Shown here: piece by piece, positions 33,256-44,289 of the stretch
Position numbering within the stretch: the first letter of the stretch is position 1
Layout of the letters: each line of letters starts with the position of its first letter
Assembly: GCA_036924085.1 (NCBI GenBank)
Contig: JAVGWX010000005.1
Location: forward strand, 74,124,547 to 74,188,546
Source: Ariolimax columbianus
Lineage: Eukaryota; Mollusca; Gastropoda; Stylommatophora; Arionidae
DNA length: 64,000 bases
Direction of reading: 5' to 3'
Translations under genes and position numbers: made by a program
The notes under the pieces: model-generated
Databases searched by the model: none
The model's input: only the letters and a program-made list of their open reading frames with translations
What the model was told of the DNA's origin: nothing

Positions 33256-33655
33256 CTGGTTGATCAGTCAAACTATGTGTACGGTTGTGCGAGTATAGCT
33301 TTCTATTTGACACCAACCCTTGGTTGATCAGTCCTAAAGCTGACTATAAGGTTATCTGAGCATGTCTCTCCATTTGACACCATCCCCTGGTTGATCAGTC
33401 CTAAAGTTGACTATAAGGTTATCTTACATGTCTCTACATTTGACACCATCCCCTGGTTGATCAGTCCTAAAGCTGACTATAAGGTTATATTAGCATGTCT
33501 CTCCATTTGACTCCATTCCCTGGTTATTCAGTCATAAAGCTGACTGTAAGGCTGTTTGAGCACTTCTTTTCTATTTGAACCCATCCCCTGGCTGTTCAGT
33601 CCTAAAGCTAACTGTAAGGTTATCTGAGCATGTCTCTCCATTTGACCCCATCCTC
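33256..33655. repeat. ~67-bp tandem array, 6 units
   Basis: ccctggttgatcagtcctaa, then gctgactataaggttatctg and catgtctctccatttgacac, repeats at 66-68 bp (tggtt/tggct at 33321, 33388, 33454, 33521, 33589). Confidence 0.92.
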
Positions 33656-33841
33656 TGTAGCTCTGTTCATTTCATCATTGGTTCGCCTTTGAATGTTTCT
33701 GCCTGCCACTGAAGAAAAGGTTGGTTTTCGTCCAGCTATTCCACTTTTCCCTTGCATGTTTGGTATCTTCTAAAGAACAATTTCATCTCGCATCCTGTAT
33801 CACATCCAACTTAAATGTTGTTTATATTATCATGATTAGCA

Positions 33842-34170
33842 TTTGTGCGTCTCCATAAGTAAGAACACTGTCATTTATCTTCTTTCTGTCCAACTCACTC
33901 GTTCCATTCTCGGTGGCATCACATGTCAAACGCTTCCAAGCTGTTTCATCCTTCTTTGTTAGAGTTCATATTTCAGCCGCACACAATGCATTTGGCAATA
34001 CATGTGTAGCAAATCTTTTTTTTCTCAGTCATATCCTGATTTTTTTAAGGCTAGCAATTTATGTTTTTATCTGAAGACTTTTGTTTTGCCAATGCAGTCC
34101 TTGAATTAACTTGCGTCTCATTAGGGGCATCTTCTTTATATGGTTTGACTTAAATATGTAAACTTCTGTA
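33842..34170 (-). pseudogene. RTE-like LINE C-terminal relic
   Basis: Aligns by eye with 37510-37850 (shared ttttgcca-tgca-tccttg block and caaacgct/ccaa blocks). On the minus strand it reads RKKRFATHVLPNALCAAEI*TLTKKDETAWKR in two parts, which matches the RTE-type LINE segment that ends in YGCETWTLTKK and a following Trp/Arg-rich stretch. Stops and shifts are frequent, so it is an old relic. Confidence 0.6.
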
Positions 34171-35339
34171 CCTGTTTGCCTATTACGTCATTGATGATTA
34201 AATATATTTGCCTGTGTGTTGCGTAGCTATTACCAAATTAATTTTCTTCAAAGTGTATATATTCATGACACACTCTGGTTGTGCTGTAATTTTGTTTAAG
34301 GAGCATGTATAACGTTAACTAATATAAGCTAATGAAGTGTAATATGCACAGACGTGCAATATGTCAAACTCAATACAGATTGAGATTAGAGATGGACAGT
34401 AGACATGGATAGGACACACCCGAGTACATGTTTGCCACATTCGTCAATAACATTTACTCTGAGAAATGGAGGTATCAGTATAATAAATAAGGTATGTCGT
34501 ACAATATATTGACGTTTTTGTGATGATAACAGAGTCTGTTCTGTTAAATGTCTGTTCTATTTCAGTTTGCCCGTTTGACAGAAAACTCGACGACGGTGTA
34601 TATTTTTTACAAGACATTCTGTCTGGAATCCCAAGTCAAAGCAACTATTTTCAGTTTTCTGTGAAGTTCCCTTTCTTTTTTTTTAATAATTAAAGCCCTC
34701 CAATAGTGAGCTATAGCAATGTGAAAATTGTACACCTCATTCTGTCTCCAAATTTCCTGAAGGACGCACTATTTTCTGCTCAGTGCGTCAATATTTTCCA
34801 TTCCGAGTCTTCGACGTCAGAATGTAGCAAGTCGTGGCTAACTTGATCGAGAGAAGCGAGTGGCCCTGTTCCACACGAGAACGGGACAAAACAGATTGAA
34901 TAGCCACGTACAACGGCTAAAATTGTCTCCATTATCCATGTGTATGTGTAGGCAAGCAGCACAGACAGACGAATATATTCTGCAAGACAGGTACATGCTT
35001 AGCCAATTGGGTACTGAGCACTAGTCCAAGAAGACGAATCTCAACACACAACTATTTGCAAGTCTTGAAGAACTCTTAACTTCAGCAACCGTTATCCAAA
35101 GAACTTGGATTTAACGTGCAGACGTAGTAAAAATAATTACGAGAAGACTAGAGTAAAAGTAATCTAGCGTTGTGCTTCCGTGTTGTGCATTCTAGGGTGC
35201 ACACCTTAACGCTAACTACCTCATGTGTTGTTCTGTGTCGTCAAATAGTCGTTACAATGGTGTTATCTCAAGACAGTCAAAGTGTTGAAGCGCTGGCTTG
35301 CTCATCGTGTTTTCTGTGGTAAGTCGACTTATACGGTGT
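34171..35339. other. no gene seen
   Basis: AT-rich sequence without a recognisable domain, RNA gene or repeat. Confidence 0.4.
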
Positions 35340-35565
35340 TAGTATTATTTTGTTATTATGTTATTAATCTACTTCTTATTACTATTTTTATTATTATGAT
35401 TATTATTTTCTTCTCTCTCTTCTTATTCTGCTTATTATTATTAGTACTACTACAATTACTATTATTATTACTATTCTTCTTCTTTTTCTTATCTTTCTCT
35501 GTATTATTATTGTTACTATTATTTTTATTATTATTATTATTATTATTATCAATACTTTAATTATT
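35340..35565. repeat. (TTA)n/(TTC)n-rich low-complexity tract
   Basis: Imperfect TTA trinucleotide runs with TTC interruptions. The hydrophobic frame across it is an artefact. Confidence 0.9.
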
Positions 35566-36559
35566 TTTTCATGCCAGGGAAGAACATCTAAATTCCGAAC
35601 GAAGCCGGTCAGTAAAGCTAGTTATGTAAAGCTCACATATATTAATCATCAATGTACACTCTGTGACCTCCCTGTGAAATATAGGTCCTCAATAAGTATA
35701 CACCACGTCCTCCATCCTAAGCTATCTGCGTCAGTTCTATCAGCGTCTAAAATGTTTCCTCTATATCTGTCTCGAGCTCCCATCTCTTTTCTTCAGTGAG
35801 AGAGCGGTGTGGCGTACTGTAATTGGCACGACTAGAAGTAAAAATTAGCTTGTGTTTGGATTCATGGAACCGTAAGATCGTGCTCCTGTGGGAACTAAAC
35901 CCATTCAATTAATTTGTTCTGAAGTTGGATGCACTATGCCGTTAAGGCGCAAAATACAGAACAAAGCGATCCGCCAAAGGTTACATGAAATGAGCTTAAT
36001 GAAAATGGCTTGACAAATTTTACCAGTTAGCATGATCGGACTACAGTCATGCAATTTATGTTAACATATTTAAACTAGGCACTAATTCACCTTTATTTCT
36101 AAACACCAATGCGCACCAAACCAACATAGGTTGTATTACTTACACAGTATTAGCATATTTCTTCTGAAGAAAAAATGCACTGCTGTCAGAGGCATGATGT
36201 TTGTGTCCTTGAATATACCTGGTAGTTTTAGCACTGAAGTACCATTTATCGATGGCTTTAGTAGGTTTAAATTGTGACAGTAGAGGTCCATTTAGATTCA
36301 CCATCATAAGCTAGCTTATGTACAATATATTCCAAATGTAATATCATTAATAATCGTGCGAGAGTCGTTATGTAAAAATTAAAACGAAATTAACAATTAA
36401 AAACGGATATTTTTTTTACTCGTCCAGCAAACATTTTTACTAGTCACAGACGAGTATATCAGAGCTTTTTTATCAAGCCTTATAGATGAACTATACTTCA
36501 GTGGTTACAATCCAATTTTGATGTACCAGAAATTAAATGGAAGACTGATTTTCAAAACG
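35566..36559. other. mostly unique; shared SINE/LINE module at 35921-35956
   Basis: gaagttggatgcactatgcc followed by gttaaggcgcaaaatac matches the module seen in the SINE at 39135. No element boundaries could be drawn around it. Confidence 0.5.
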
Positions 36560-36840
36560 AGAAGACGAATATGAACGGCAACACACTGAAATCACATACT
36601 TTCAGAAAAAGGGAACTACCCAGGTTGTTGGAAGACATCACAACAGACCTGGTCAAATGACTCATTAGATATTTTCAAAGTTTCAAAGTTAAAAGGAGCA
36701 AAACAGGAGCGTAAGACAGCAGTCAAGCTCATCAGAGAAACTAGTCCGATAGTGGGAAAATCAATGAGCAAACACAAGAAATAGCAGAAGAAGAAGAAGA
36801 AGAAGAAGAAGAGGAGGAGGAGGAGGAAGAAGAAAACTGA
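36560..36840 (+). pseudogene. 3' end of a LINE C-terminus with GAA tail
   Basis: The frame NGNTLKSHTFRKRELPRL at 36574-36627 resembles RNAFKSHTLRKIKLSRL at 62481-62531. The sequence ends in agcagaagaagaagaag (36783-36833), like the tails of the main LINE family. Probably a diverged relative, 5'-truncated. The assignment rests on this short similarity. Confidence 0.4.
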
Positions 36841-37320
36841 AACGGCCAGACAGACACATACACGAAACCTAATTTCTAGAACATTCTTATAAACGTTGTT
36901 CAATTACCTTAACGAATTCATTTATGATGGTAACATTCACCTCAGGATATATACTTCTGAGATTTACCAAATTGCCACATTGTGTCGGCCACGTGTCATT
37001 ACAAACTACAAAGTCACATGTTCCTATCTCTAAATGGCTCCGTGCTGGTCCCAGCTGAGCTATCTTTAGATATCCGACCAGGCTATTCGGGTTTTCGGGA
37101 ACAATAATTGAACGGTACGGTGTTTTCCCGTCAATATAGTGCCAGATCAGTGAAAGTCTATTAGCGCTATTGCTATTTGCTGCAAAAAAGGCATGTTAGG
37201 TTGCACTGTACACCCATGCTGTCAATGTCTACCCCACCGGGTTTCGGTTAGAGAAGACACAGCAATGAACCCACCCGTGTACACATCATTCTCGACAATA
37301 GTGTTGATTAACGCAATCTT
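36841..37320. other. no gene seen
   Basis: Unique-looking sequence. Confidence 0.35.
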
Positions 37321-37324
37321 GATC

Positions 37325-37480
37325 GTTGGAATGTATGTATGTATGTGTGTGAATGGATGTGCATGTGTGTATATGTGTGTATGAGTATGTATGTGTATAT
37401 ATATGTGTGGGTCTATGTGTGTGTGATTGCATGTGTGTGAATGTGCGAATGTCTGCGTGTGAATATAAATATTTGTAATA
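37325..37480. repeat. (GT)n/(ATGT)n microsatellite
   Basis: Alternating tgtatgtgtg and gaatgtgtgt runs. The His/Thr-rich minus-strand frame is an artefact. Confidence 0.85.
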
Positions 37481-37499
37481 TACACTGTTTCATTTTCTG

Positions 37500-38950
37500 T
37501 ATGTTTTTGTACGCCTACCTAAGTGAGGACATTGTCATTAAATCCTCTTTTCTGTTCGCATGAGTTGTTCCATTCTACGATTGCACAAGATTTCAAACGC
37601 TGCCAAATTTGTTCATCCTTCTCTGAGTTCACTTTTCAGTCTGATACAGTGAAATTGACCATATATGAGTAGTGATTAAACTTTACCTTTGTTCTATCTC
37701 GATATTATTTGAAGTTCGCTATTTCTGTTTTTCTTTGAAGTTCTTTTTGCCAGTGCAATCCTTGTGTGTTAATGTCCGTCTTATTGTAAGCATAAAAGGT
37801 TTTGTTTGCCACCAAATATGTAAATTTATATTCTTGTCCAATTTTTTTCTCCATTGAAGTTTATATTCATTTATACCATAGTGTCTGTTTTTGATGTGTT
37901 TATTTTCATGCCAAAAGTGTTTGCTGTGGTGTTAATTATTTCAAGCAGCCTTTGTATCGTTGCTATTGATCCTCGCACCTTCGCTTGATAACCGGCAAAT
38001 TTGATGGCATTAACGTTCAAACCATTGACTTTGAATCTGGAAAGACAATTGTTCAACATCATCGCAGAATATGCATTACAGATACTTGTGAAACCAACCT
38101 TATTATAACTCCTGTCCTACTGAAACTGGATCTGTTAGTCTGTCTTTGATTGAAAATATCGTCTCTTGATTTTCATACAAATTCTTGATTAATATAATGA
38201 CTGGTCTCTATACCTGTTTGTTATAACATCCGAGAAAGTTTGTTCCAGAGGATTTGATTAAAGACTTTCTCTCAGTTAATAAATCCGACAAATAGTGTTC
38301 GTCCTTGATCGATCATTCTTTCTGAGAGAAGCCGCAATGTTCCGATGGAATCTCGTATACTTCTGGCCTTGCAGGGGAACAAAAACTCATTATCTTTATG
38401 CACCTATATCGTGCCATCGAGTATCTCCTTAATAATTTTCAATAGAATGTTAGATGTATGTTGGACCAAGTTTATCATTCGGAACTGGCCGCATTCTACT
38501 GCAATATATTTTTATGGCCAAGGAAATATTATTATTTGTCTTTATTCCACTGCTGTCAATTGCATTAATATGCTTAAAAATTAAATTGTTTAAAGTCTCT
38601 CCCTCTGTTTTGAGGAATTGGTATATTGACTTTCCCATGTGTTTTTTTCGAGATTGAGTCAAATGTCATTTACAATTCTTCTCTGGTTCTGGCAATATCT
38701 CTTATGTCAAAGGCATGTTTATTAGCCAAAAACAAGCTCCCATCCTCGTACAGTTTCATAACAATGTTGTCTCCGTCTCTCGTTCTTTCCCGCTGAGTTT
38801 GTTATTGGTTTCGTATTCTTTTCCTTACTCATCCTCGATTTTACTAAATGATTATTTCTTATGTACTTGTTTGAATGTGCCTGGTCTTTCCGGGTCTTCA
38901 ATTTCCTCGCATCGGTGTATTCACCATTTTTCTCGTGCCAGCTAACAATC
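37500..38950 (-). pseudogene. RTE-like LINE relic, RT and C-terminus
   Basis: Read on the minus strand the fragments follow RT order. 38330-38170 gives TLFVGFIN(stop)EKVFNQI, a decayed form of the FIDLEKAFD motif A, followed by ILIKNLYEN. 38062-37871 gives GLNVNAIKFAGYQAKV, a decayed FADDQA box, and GMKINTSKTDTMV, the region after it. 37850-37510 corresponds to the C-terminal region also present at 33842-34170. Each part carries stops and shifts. Limits are approximate and the part right of 38700 is uncertain. It belongs to a different clade from copies A-G. Confidence 0.65.
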
Positions 38951-38974
38951 TCGATCTAATTAATTATTTATATG

Positions 38975-38986
38975 ATATACTTAACA
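38975..38986. repeat. TSD of SINE copy 1, left
   Basis: atatacttaaca, repeated at 39255-39266. Confidence 0.93.
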
Positions 38987-39254
38987 GTGGGACGGCGTGG
39001 CCTAGTGGTAAAGTGGCACGGCTCACAGCCCGAAGGTGCTGGGTTCGATCCCCATTACAGCACCGGCCGTTACCCCGGGTAAGCAAACCCTTAGAAAATG
39101 CAGGAGGAAGCAGACCATTACATAAAATGAATGCTGAAGTCGGATGCACTGGGCCGAAAGGCGCAAAATAAAAACCATAGTTCAACGCACACCGCCTTGT
39201 GGGTCAGAGAAATAAGGCGAACGCAAGAAAAATAAAAAAAATAAAAAATAAAAT
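38987..39254 (+). mobile_element. tRNA-derived SINE, copy 1
   Basis: The head resembles a tRNA gene with RNA polymerase III promoter boxes: A box tggcctagtgg (38998-39008) and B box ggttcgatccc (39042-39052), 33 bp apart. The body contains the shared module gaagtcggatgcactgggcc + gaaaggcgcaaa (39135-39168). The end is ggcgaacgcaagaaaaataa followed by an A/T-rich tail. The exact 12-bp TSD defines both ends. SINEs have no protein and rely on a LINE reverse transcriptase. Confidence 0.95.
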
Positions 39255-39266
39255 ATATACTTAACA
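39255..39266. repeat. TSD of SINE copy 1, right
   Basis: atatacttaaca, the partner of 38975-38986. Confidence 0.93.
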
Positions 39267-39839
39267 ATGACTTGCTCAGTATTACTGTTCTTTCATTTGT
39301 GTTGTTCCTTCGTTTAACGTAGTATATCAGTAGTTGCAAATGGTTTCATGCTTTATACTTTTTCTTACAGTTTTTTTCTGCTTACTCTTTTATCGCATCT
39401 GTAATATTCTGTCTGTGTAATTTTTGTCTTCACTGACTAAGTGCACTATATATAAATATAGTCTTAGTGTAGGTCGACCTGTAGTTAGTTTTACAGGGGT
39501 GGATGCCCCTGTGCAGGTCCCAGCTCTAGCATGAGCTAGATGTAGCCGAGATAAGGATGTTCTGCTTAGCTGGCTAGGCTCGATCAGCGTATTACTCTGC
39601 TGTGTTGGGACAAGTGCCGCAGAGGGTGGTTAACCGATGTGCCAAGTCCATCTTAAAAGACTAAAACACTAAAGCAAAGTAGACCCGTAGTCTGTTTGGT
39701 TCCATCTATGCTGCTCTTGACAAAACGTGACAGTGTTATGCCATGTCACACAGTTAGTCGCCTCTTACGACATGATCTCTGTGAGATAAATGTGCTATTC
39801 TTGTTCGTGTCATACACAAAGATCCCGACCGACCACTCG
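39267..39839. other. no gene seen; possible unknown repeat
   Basis: Includes agtcgcctcttacgacatg (39754-39772), a phrase I associate with dispersed mollusc repeats. This is from memory and unverified. Confidence 0.3.
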
Positions 39840-39849
39840 GACACGCACG

Positions 39850-39884
<35 letters not shown>

Positions 39885-40122
39885 ACACGCACGCACGCAC
39901 ACACACACACACGCACGCACGCACGCACGCGCACGCACGCACGCACACGCACGCGCACGCGCGCACACGCACGCACACGCACGCACACGCACGCACACGC
40001 ACGCACACGCACGCACACGCACACACGCGCACGCGCACTGGCACGCGCGCACGCACCCACCCACCCACGCACGCTCGCACGCACGCACGCGCACGCACGC
40101 GCACACACACGCACACGCACAA
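39840..40122. repeat. (CACG)n/(CA)n microsatellite
   Basis: About 280 bp of alternating purine-pyrimidine cac/cgc sequence. All frames across it (His/Thr, Ala/Arg, Val/Cys runs) are artefacts. Confidence 0.97.
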
Positions 40123-40129
40123 GGTATCT

Positions 40130-41480
40130 TAAAAAATTATCCAACCTATGGGCGGGAAAAATACAATGAATCATCTGGAGTTTTGAAATCCTTATCCCAT
40201 TTAAAGTACTTCCATTGAGAATCCACACACTTCTCTCGCCATTGTTGGAATGATTTAGCTTGGCTTGGCTTCGTTCGTTCTCAATCTCCCGCTACTAAAC
40301 CCTGAAAGGGCTTAAGTAGCAGAATGTAGTACAGAGAACGGAATGCGTTGTGTCGTAGTTTACAGCTTGACTGCGATATTTGCACGTTTCGGTCCAACAC
40401 ATCCGACTTCAGCAAGCATTTTTTTAGTACAGGGTTAGCATTCCCTCTTCGATCCCTTTTCCTTAGCCAGTCTGCCCTGCTGCAGCCTGTTATCCAGGAT
40501 CACCTCGTGGAGGTGTAGTAGGGTCTTGGCAGCTCTGGTTTTCTGGCCGTGACGCTAGCAGTCAGCTGTCGGTCACTGACCACTGCAGCTCATACGCTGC
40601 TCAGCGCCTTGATCCCGGAATGATTTCAGGAAAGACTCTTTCGCAATGGTGTACAGCAAGGTCGTAGAATAATAAAATAATATCGTCTCATGACTCGGGT
40701 CGCTTTCAGCATTACTTTTAGCTTGGGAAACAGCCAGAAATCGTAAGGAGCCCTGACTGGAGAATAGAGAGCCCGGCGAACCAACGGAATGTTGTGTTTG
40801 GCCAAGAAAGTCTCAATTAAATGCCAAGAATGGATCGGTACGTTGTCTTAACGGAGCTGTTAAGCTACCGCTGTCCACAAGTCCGATCGTTTGCGTCAAG
40901 CAGCATCACCAAGGCGACGGATGACCTTCAGGTAATACTATTTGGAAATGTGTTGATCTAGTGGTGCGTTTTCGTGATGCACAATTCCAAGGGAGTAAAA
41001 GAACACGGTCAACATGACTTTAACATTGATGCCGATTTGCCTCGCTTTTTTCGATCTTGGGGATGATAAATGTTATGACTGTGACGATTACAACTTGGTT
41101 ACTGGAACGTACCCATAAATCCACGACTCATCACCAATGATCACGGTGTTCGGGAAGTCAGGTTCGCCCTTGGCGTAGTCCAGCATGTCCTGTCAGATTT
41201 CCAAATGGAGTTTCTTCAGCTCCATCGAGAGCAGATTCGGCACAATTCTCTCTCTTCTAAATGGAGAGTTCCAAACCAATACTTCGTCCCACCTGATCTT
41301 CAAGTTCTCGGACGGTGACACGACGGTTCTGTAAGACCAATGTGATGATTTCGGCTTATCTAGGACATATCCGGATGTGATCCGCTCTCACCGATGTGAA
41401 ACCATCTTTGAAACAATTGTATCATACACTTGATGCAAGAACATTGCTCTGTTCTTTCCGTCATTTCGTGGTGAAGGAAA
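40130..41480 (-). pseudogene. mariner (DD34D) transposase relic, split by family X
   Basis: On the minus strand, from right to left: a helix-turn-helix part with VTVRELEDQVGR (near 41320), the first catalytic Asp in NTVIIGDESWIYGYVPVTK (near 41120), NVKVMLTVFFYSLGIVHHEN, the second Asp in DNVPIHSWHLIETFLAKHN, and the third in YSPVRAPYDFWLFPKLK. After removal of the family X insertion the C-terminus reads FLKSFQQWREKCVDSQWKYF. This is the order of a mariner-type cut-and-paste transposase. Stops and frameshifts throughout make it inactive. Terminal inverted repeats were not found. Confidence 0.85.
40257..40616 (-). mobile_element. family X non-autonomous retroelement, copy 1
   Basis: The TSD ggaatgattt (40247-40256 and 40617-40626) bounds 360 bp. 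On the minus strand it starts gggatcaaggcgctgagcag and passes ggctaaggaaaagggatcg and the shared module gaagtcggatgtgttggacc (about 40410-40391). It ends gagattgagaacgaacgaag + ccaagccaagct. There is no coding capacity. It lies inside the mariner transposase relic. Confidence 0.9.
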
Positions 41481-41667
41481 ACTGGACTGATGCTGATTAC
41501 AATCAAAACACCGAAATTCTGATTTCCAGCGAATGACAATCTGAGAGCGGAAAAAAAATCCACGTATGTGCACGGCGGTCCCCTATACCTCCCTGCCGAG
41601 GACAACACCCAGGCTTCATTTGACACCGCGAAAATAAACTTAAGATCGGATAATGTGTTAACACACC

Positions 41668-41670
41668 TTG

Positions 41671-41748
<78 letters not shown>
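41668..41748. repeat. (TA)n microsatellite
   Basis: About 80 bp of TA dinucleotides. Confidence 0.98.
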
Positions 41749-41751
<3 letters not shown>

Positions 41752-41935
41752 ATTTATTTTGTCACGTTCCTTGAATATATAATGTATGCAACCAGGTCAG
41801 AGGAAAACTATTAACTTGTAAATGACTAGACATAGAGACGGGACTTGAGTTGAACAAATCTCCCATATCAATGCTAAGTGACAATTTCATTTCGATATTT
41901 TTTTTAATGTTCACTTGTTATGACGTCTTCAAAAT

Positions 41936-41944
41936 CACACATAC

Positions 41945-41976
<32 letters not shown>

Positions 41977-42060
41977 CCACACACACACGCTCGCACACAC
42001 ACACGCACAAACGCACGCACACATGCAATTTTGCACAGAGGCACGCACGCACACGCTCAC
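41936..42060. repeat. (CA)n-rich microsatellite
   Basis: Imperfect CA/CG runs. Confidence 0.92.
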
Positions 42061-42146
42061 TTACATATATATGAACAAATCTGCATTCTAGTATCTTGAG
42101 CGGCTTTGGTAAAGAAGATGGAGTTCGTGCATTGTCTAGGGTCAAA

Positions 42147-42400
42147 GGACTGATCTTCCCTTACGCTAATCATCTCCTAACACGGACTGGTCTTGGAACT
42201 TTGAATATCTGATTATGAGGCTACACTCTAAATCAAGAACTGATTTACCCTTACGCTAATCAATTCCTAACACGGACTGGTCTTGAGACTTAGAGTATCT
42301 GACCGTGAGTCTACACTCTAAAGCAAGGACTGATTTCCCATTATGATGATCACTTTTAAACATGGACTGGTCTAGGTAACTGGCCCAACACGCTAGCAAA
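42147..42400. repeat. ~89-bp tandem repeat, ~2.8 units
   Basis: actgat-t-cccttacgctaatca and cacggactggtctt recur at 42147, 42236 and 42325. Confidence 0.85.
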
Positions 42401-42719
42401 AATGTTGCTTTACGGTATTCCATAAACGTCATGAAGGAAATATTTCGTTAACATTAATTGACTCGGGAATGCTGAGACGCAGTGAGCAGAAAATAACTGC
42501 TGATTTTGAAATTTGAGACAGGAGTGATCAGTGCAAATTTCACAGCGCTAGTTCTCATCGTTCGAGAGTTTTTGCAAGACAGACAAAAAAGAAGACAAAG
42601 ACGTCGGCACAGACGAAGAAAACTGCATTCATCAGGTATTGTTGACATAGTCATCTACATTTTCAGAGAAGCAGAGTACTGCATTCATAAGCTTGGCGGA
42701 GAATGTCTAGTATTTGGCC

Positions 42720-42838
42720 TTTAAATTAATAAAAGTAAAATCCAATACTTTTTCTTCTATGTGTCAAACTGTAAAGCATTAGTTAGACCTAGATTGGAAT
42801 ATACAGCACAGGTGTGAGGTCCTTGTAGTAGATGGGAT
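42720..42838 (+). pseudogene. short LINE RT C-terminal scrap
   Basis: VKALVRPRLEYTAQV, then a stop and GP, reads like the conserved LVRPxLEYxxxVWxP segment after the RT thumb in CR1/jockey-type LINEs. Too short to assign, and cut by the tail of copy G. Confidence 0.5.
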
Positions 42839-44275
42839 TTCTTCTTCTTCTTCTTCTTCGTACGCAGTCAGACAGTAACCATTATTTTTTCGAAAAAAGC
42901 GGCGGTCATCATGAGGCTGTCGACACTGCCATAGAGCTTGTCTTGTGGTTCCCCTGGTGATGGCCACAACTGTTCTCTCTGATCCTCGTATGTCAGGCAA
43001 TTTTGCAGCAGATGTTCAGCGGTCATTTTTCCGGTACCACAACTGCATTCGTCAGTGCCACCTATCTTCAGTTTATTGAATAGGTGGTACCTCAGTCTAT
43101 TGTGGCCAGTGCGGAGTCTGAAGACAACGACCTGCTCTCTTCTGTTCAACTGGTAATATGCATCATTTTTTGTGTAGCGAGTATGTTCTGTTTCCTAATT
43201 GGCCATGTATCTGGCCTTAATAAACCTTTTGGACACTTCGTAGGTCAAACTAGTATCTGGTTGTGGTAATCGTGCACCTTCTTTTGCCAGTCTGTCTGCC
43301 TCCTCGTTGTCTTGAATGTTACAATGGGATGGAACCCACTGTACCTCTATTCTTTTTTTGGTGCTGACTGCTGGCATAGTTGACTTTGTATTGCTGTAAC
43401 CACGGACAGGTCATCTGTAAACAGGATTATCTGGCTTTCATTGCTTTCGCGTGTCAGCATTGCTTTTACTGCAGCCGTCAGTGCCTCTGCCTCCGCTCTG
43501 AAAATGCTTTAGAATTTTCCAGTTGCCACTGACAGTATTATTTTTCTACCATTTGGTAGGCTCAGGAATAACCCTCGCCCTCCATTCTGTGTTGTGTTTG
43601 TTACAGAACCGTCAGTGTATGCATGGATCCAGTCCATGCTTGGGTAGTTTTTCGCTAAGTACCTCAGGGTTATGTCTTTTCTTTCTTTTTCAGTCTGGCT
43701 GTTCTTGTTTCCAATACCTGGTATATTTTCTACCACCTCTGGAATGATATGCTGCTTCCAGGTAGGTTTGCGTACAGTAGGGATGGGCTTTGGTGTTGTC
43801 ATGGTGTTCATATGGTCTTCGCTCATCTTTGCTTTGGCTATTTCTGCAAAGTTTCTCCGCTGTAGTTTCCCTTTTCCAAATCTATTTAGTCTGATGCATT
43901 GGATGGTCTGTCAGTCTTCTGAGTTTCTCTGCTTGCTGCTGGGTTCTGCTGTCTCTTCTATCGGTCATGGATTGCAGATTTGTAATCGTTTCAAGTTGTA
44001 CAATTGGCGTTGACTTCATGCCTTCTGTTATAACTCTCGTGGCTTTGTTTTGAAGTTTACTAATTTTATCAAAATTCGCCTTTGCTGTTTTTGCCCATGT
44101 CAGAATGCCATACTCGAGAACTGTTCTCACTCTTCCAGTGTACAGCTTATTCAGTATTCTTTCGTCTTCTCCCCAGCTTGTGCAAGCAAGTTTCCTCATT
44201 ATTGCCATTCTATGCCTTGCTCTCATTCGGTTTCTCTAGATCTGACCTTTCCTTGTCATGCGCCGATCAAATGTG
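42839..44275 (-). mobile_element. LINE copy G, 5'-truncated, old
   Basis: Same family as A-F, with a TTC-rich tail at 42841-42859. The 5' end is cut at the YLGVTFDRRM region (44275). It is more diverged from copy C than copies D-F. No clear TSD was found. Confidence 0.88.
42872..44275 (-). pseudogene. LINE copy G thumb-RNase H remnant
   Basis: Minus-strand pieces are 44226-43882 (RMAIMRKLACTSWGEDE, YTGRVRTVLEYG), 43826-43509 (KPIPTVRKPTW, YPSMDWIHAYTDGSVTNTT), 43377-43195 (VQWVPSHCNIQDNEEADRLAKEGA) and 43149-42868 (RREQVVVFRLRTGHNRLRYH, CSCGTG...H...C). Frames change at least three times and the central RNase H part is shortened near 43385, so it is dead. Confidence 0.85.
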
Positions 44276-44289
44276 AAAGCTCATTGTTA

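Noticed and set aside
38987..39060. tRNA gene
   Set aside because: A and B boxes are present, but the sequence continues into a SINE body with tail and TSD, and no tRNA fold with acceptor stem was seen.
39696..40228. His/Thr-, Ala/Arg- and Val/Cys-rich proteins
   Set aside because: All come from the CACG/CA microsatellite and occur in all frames.
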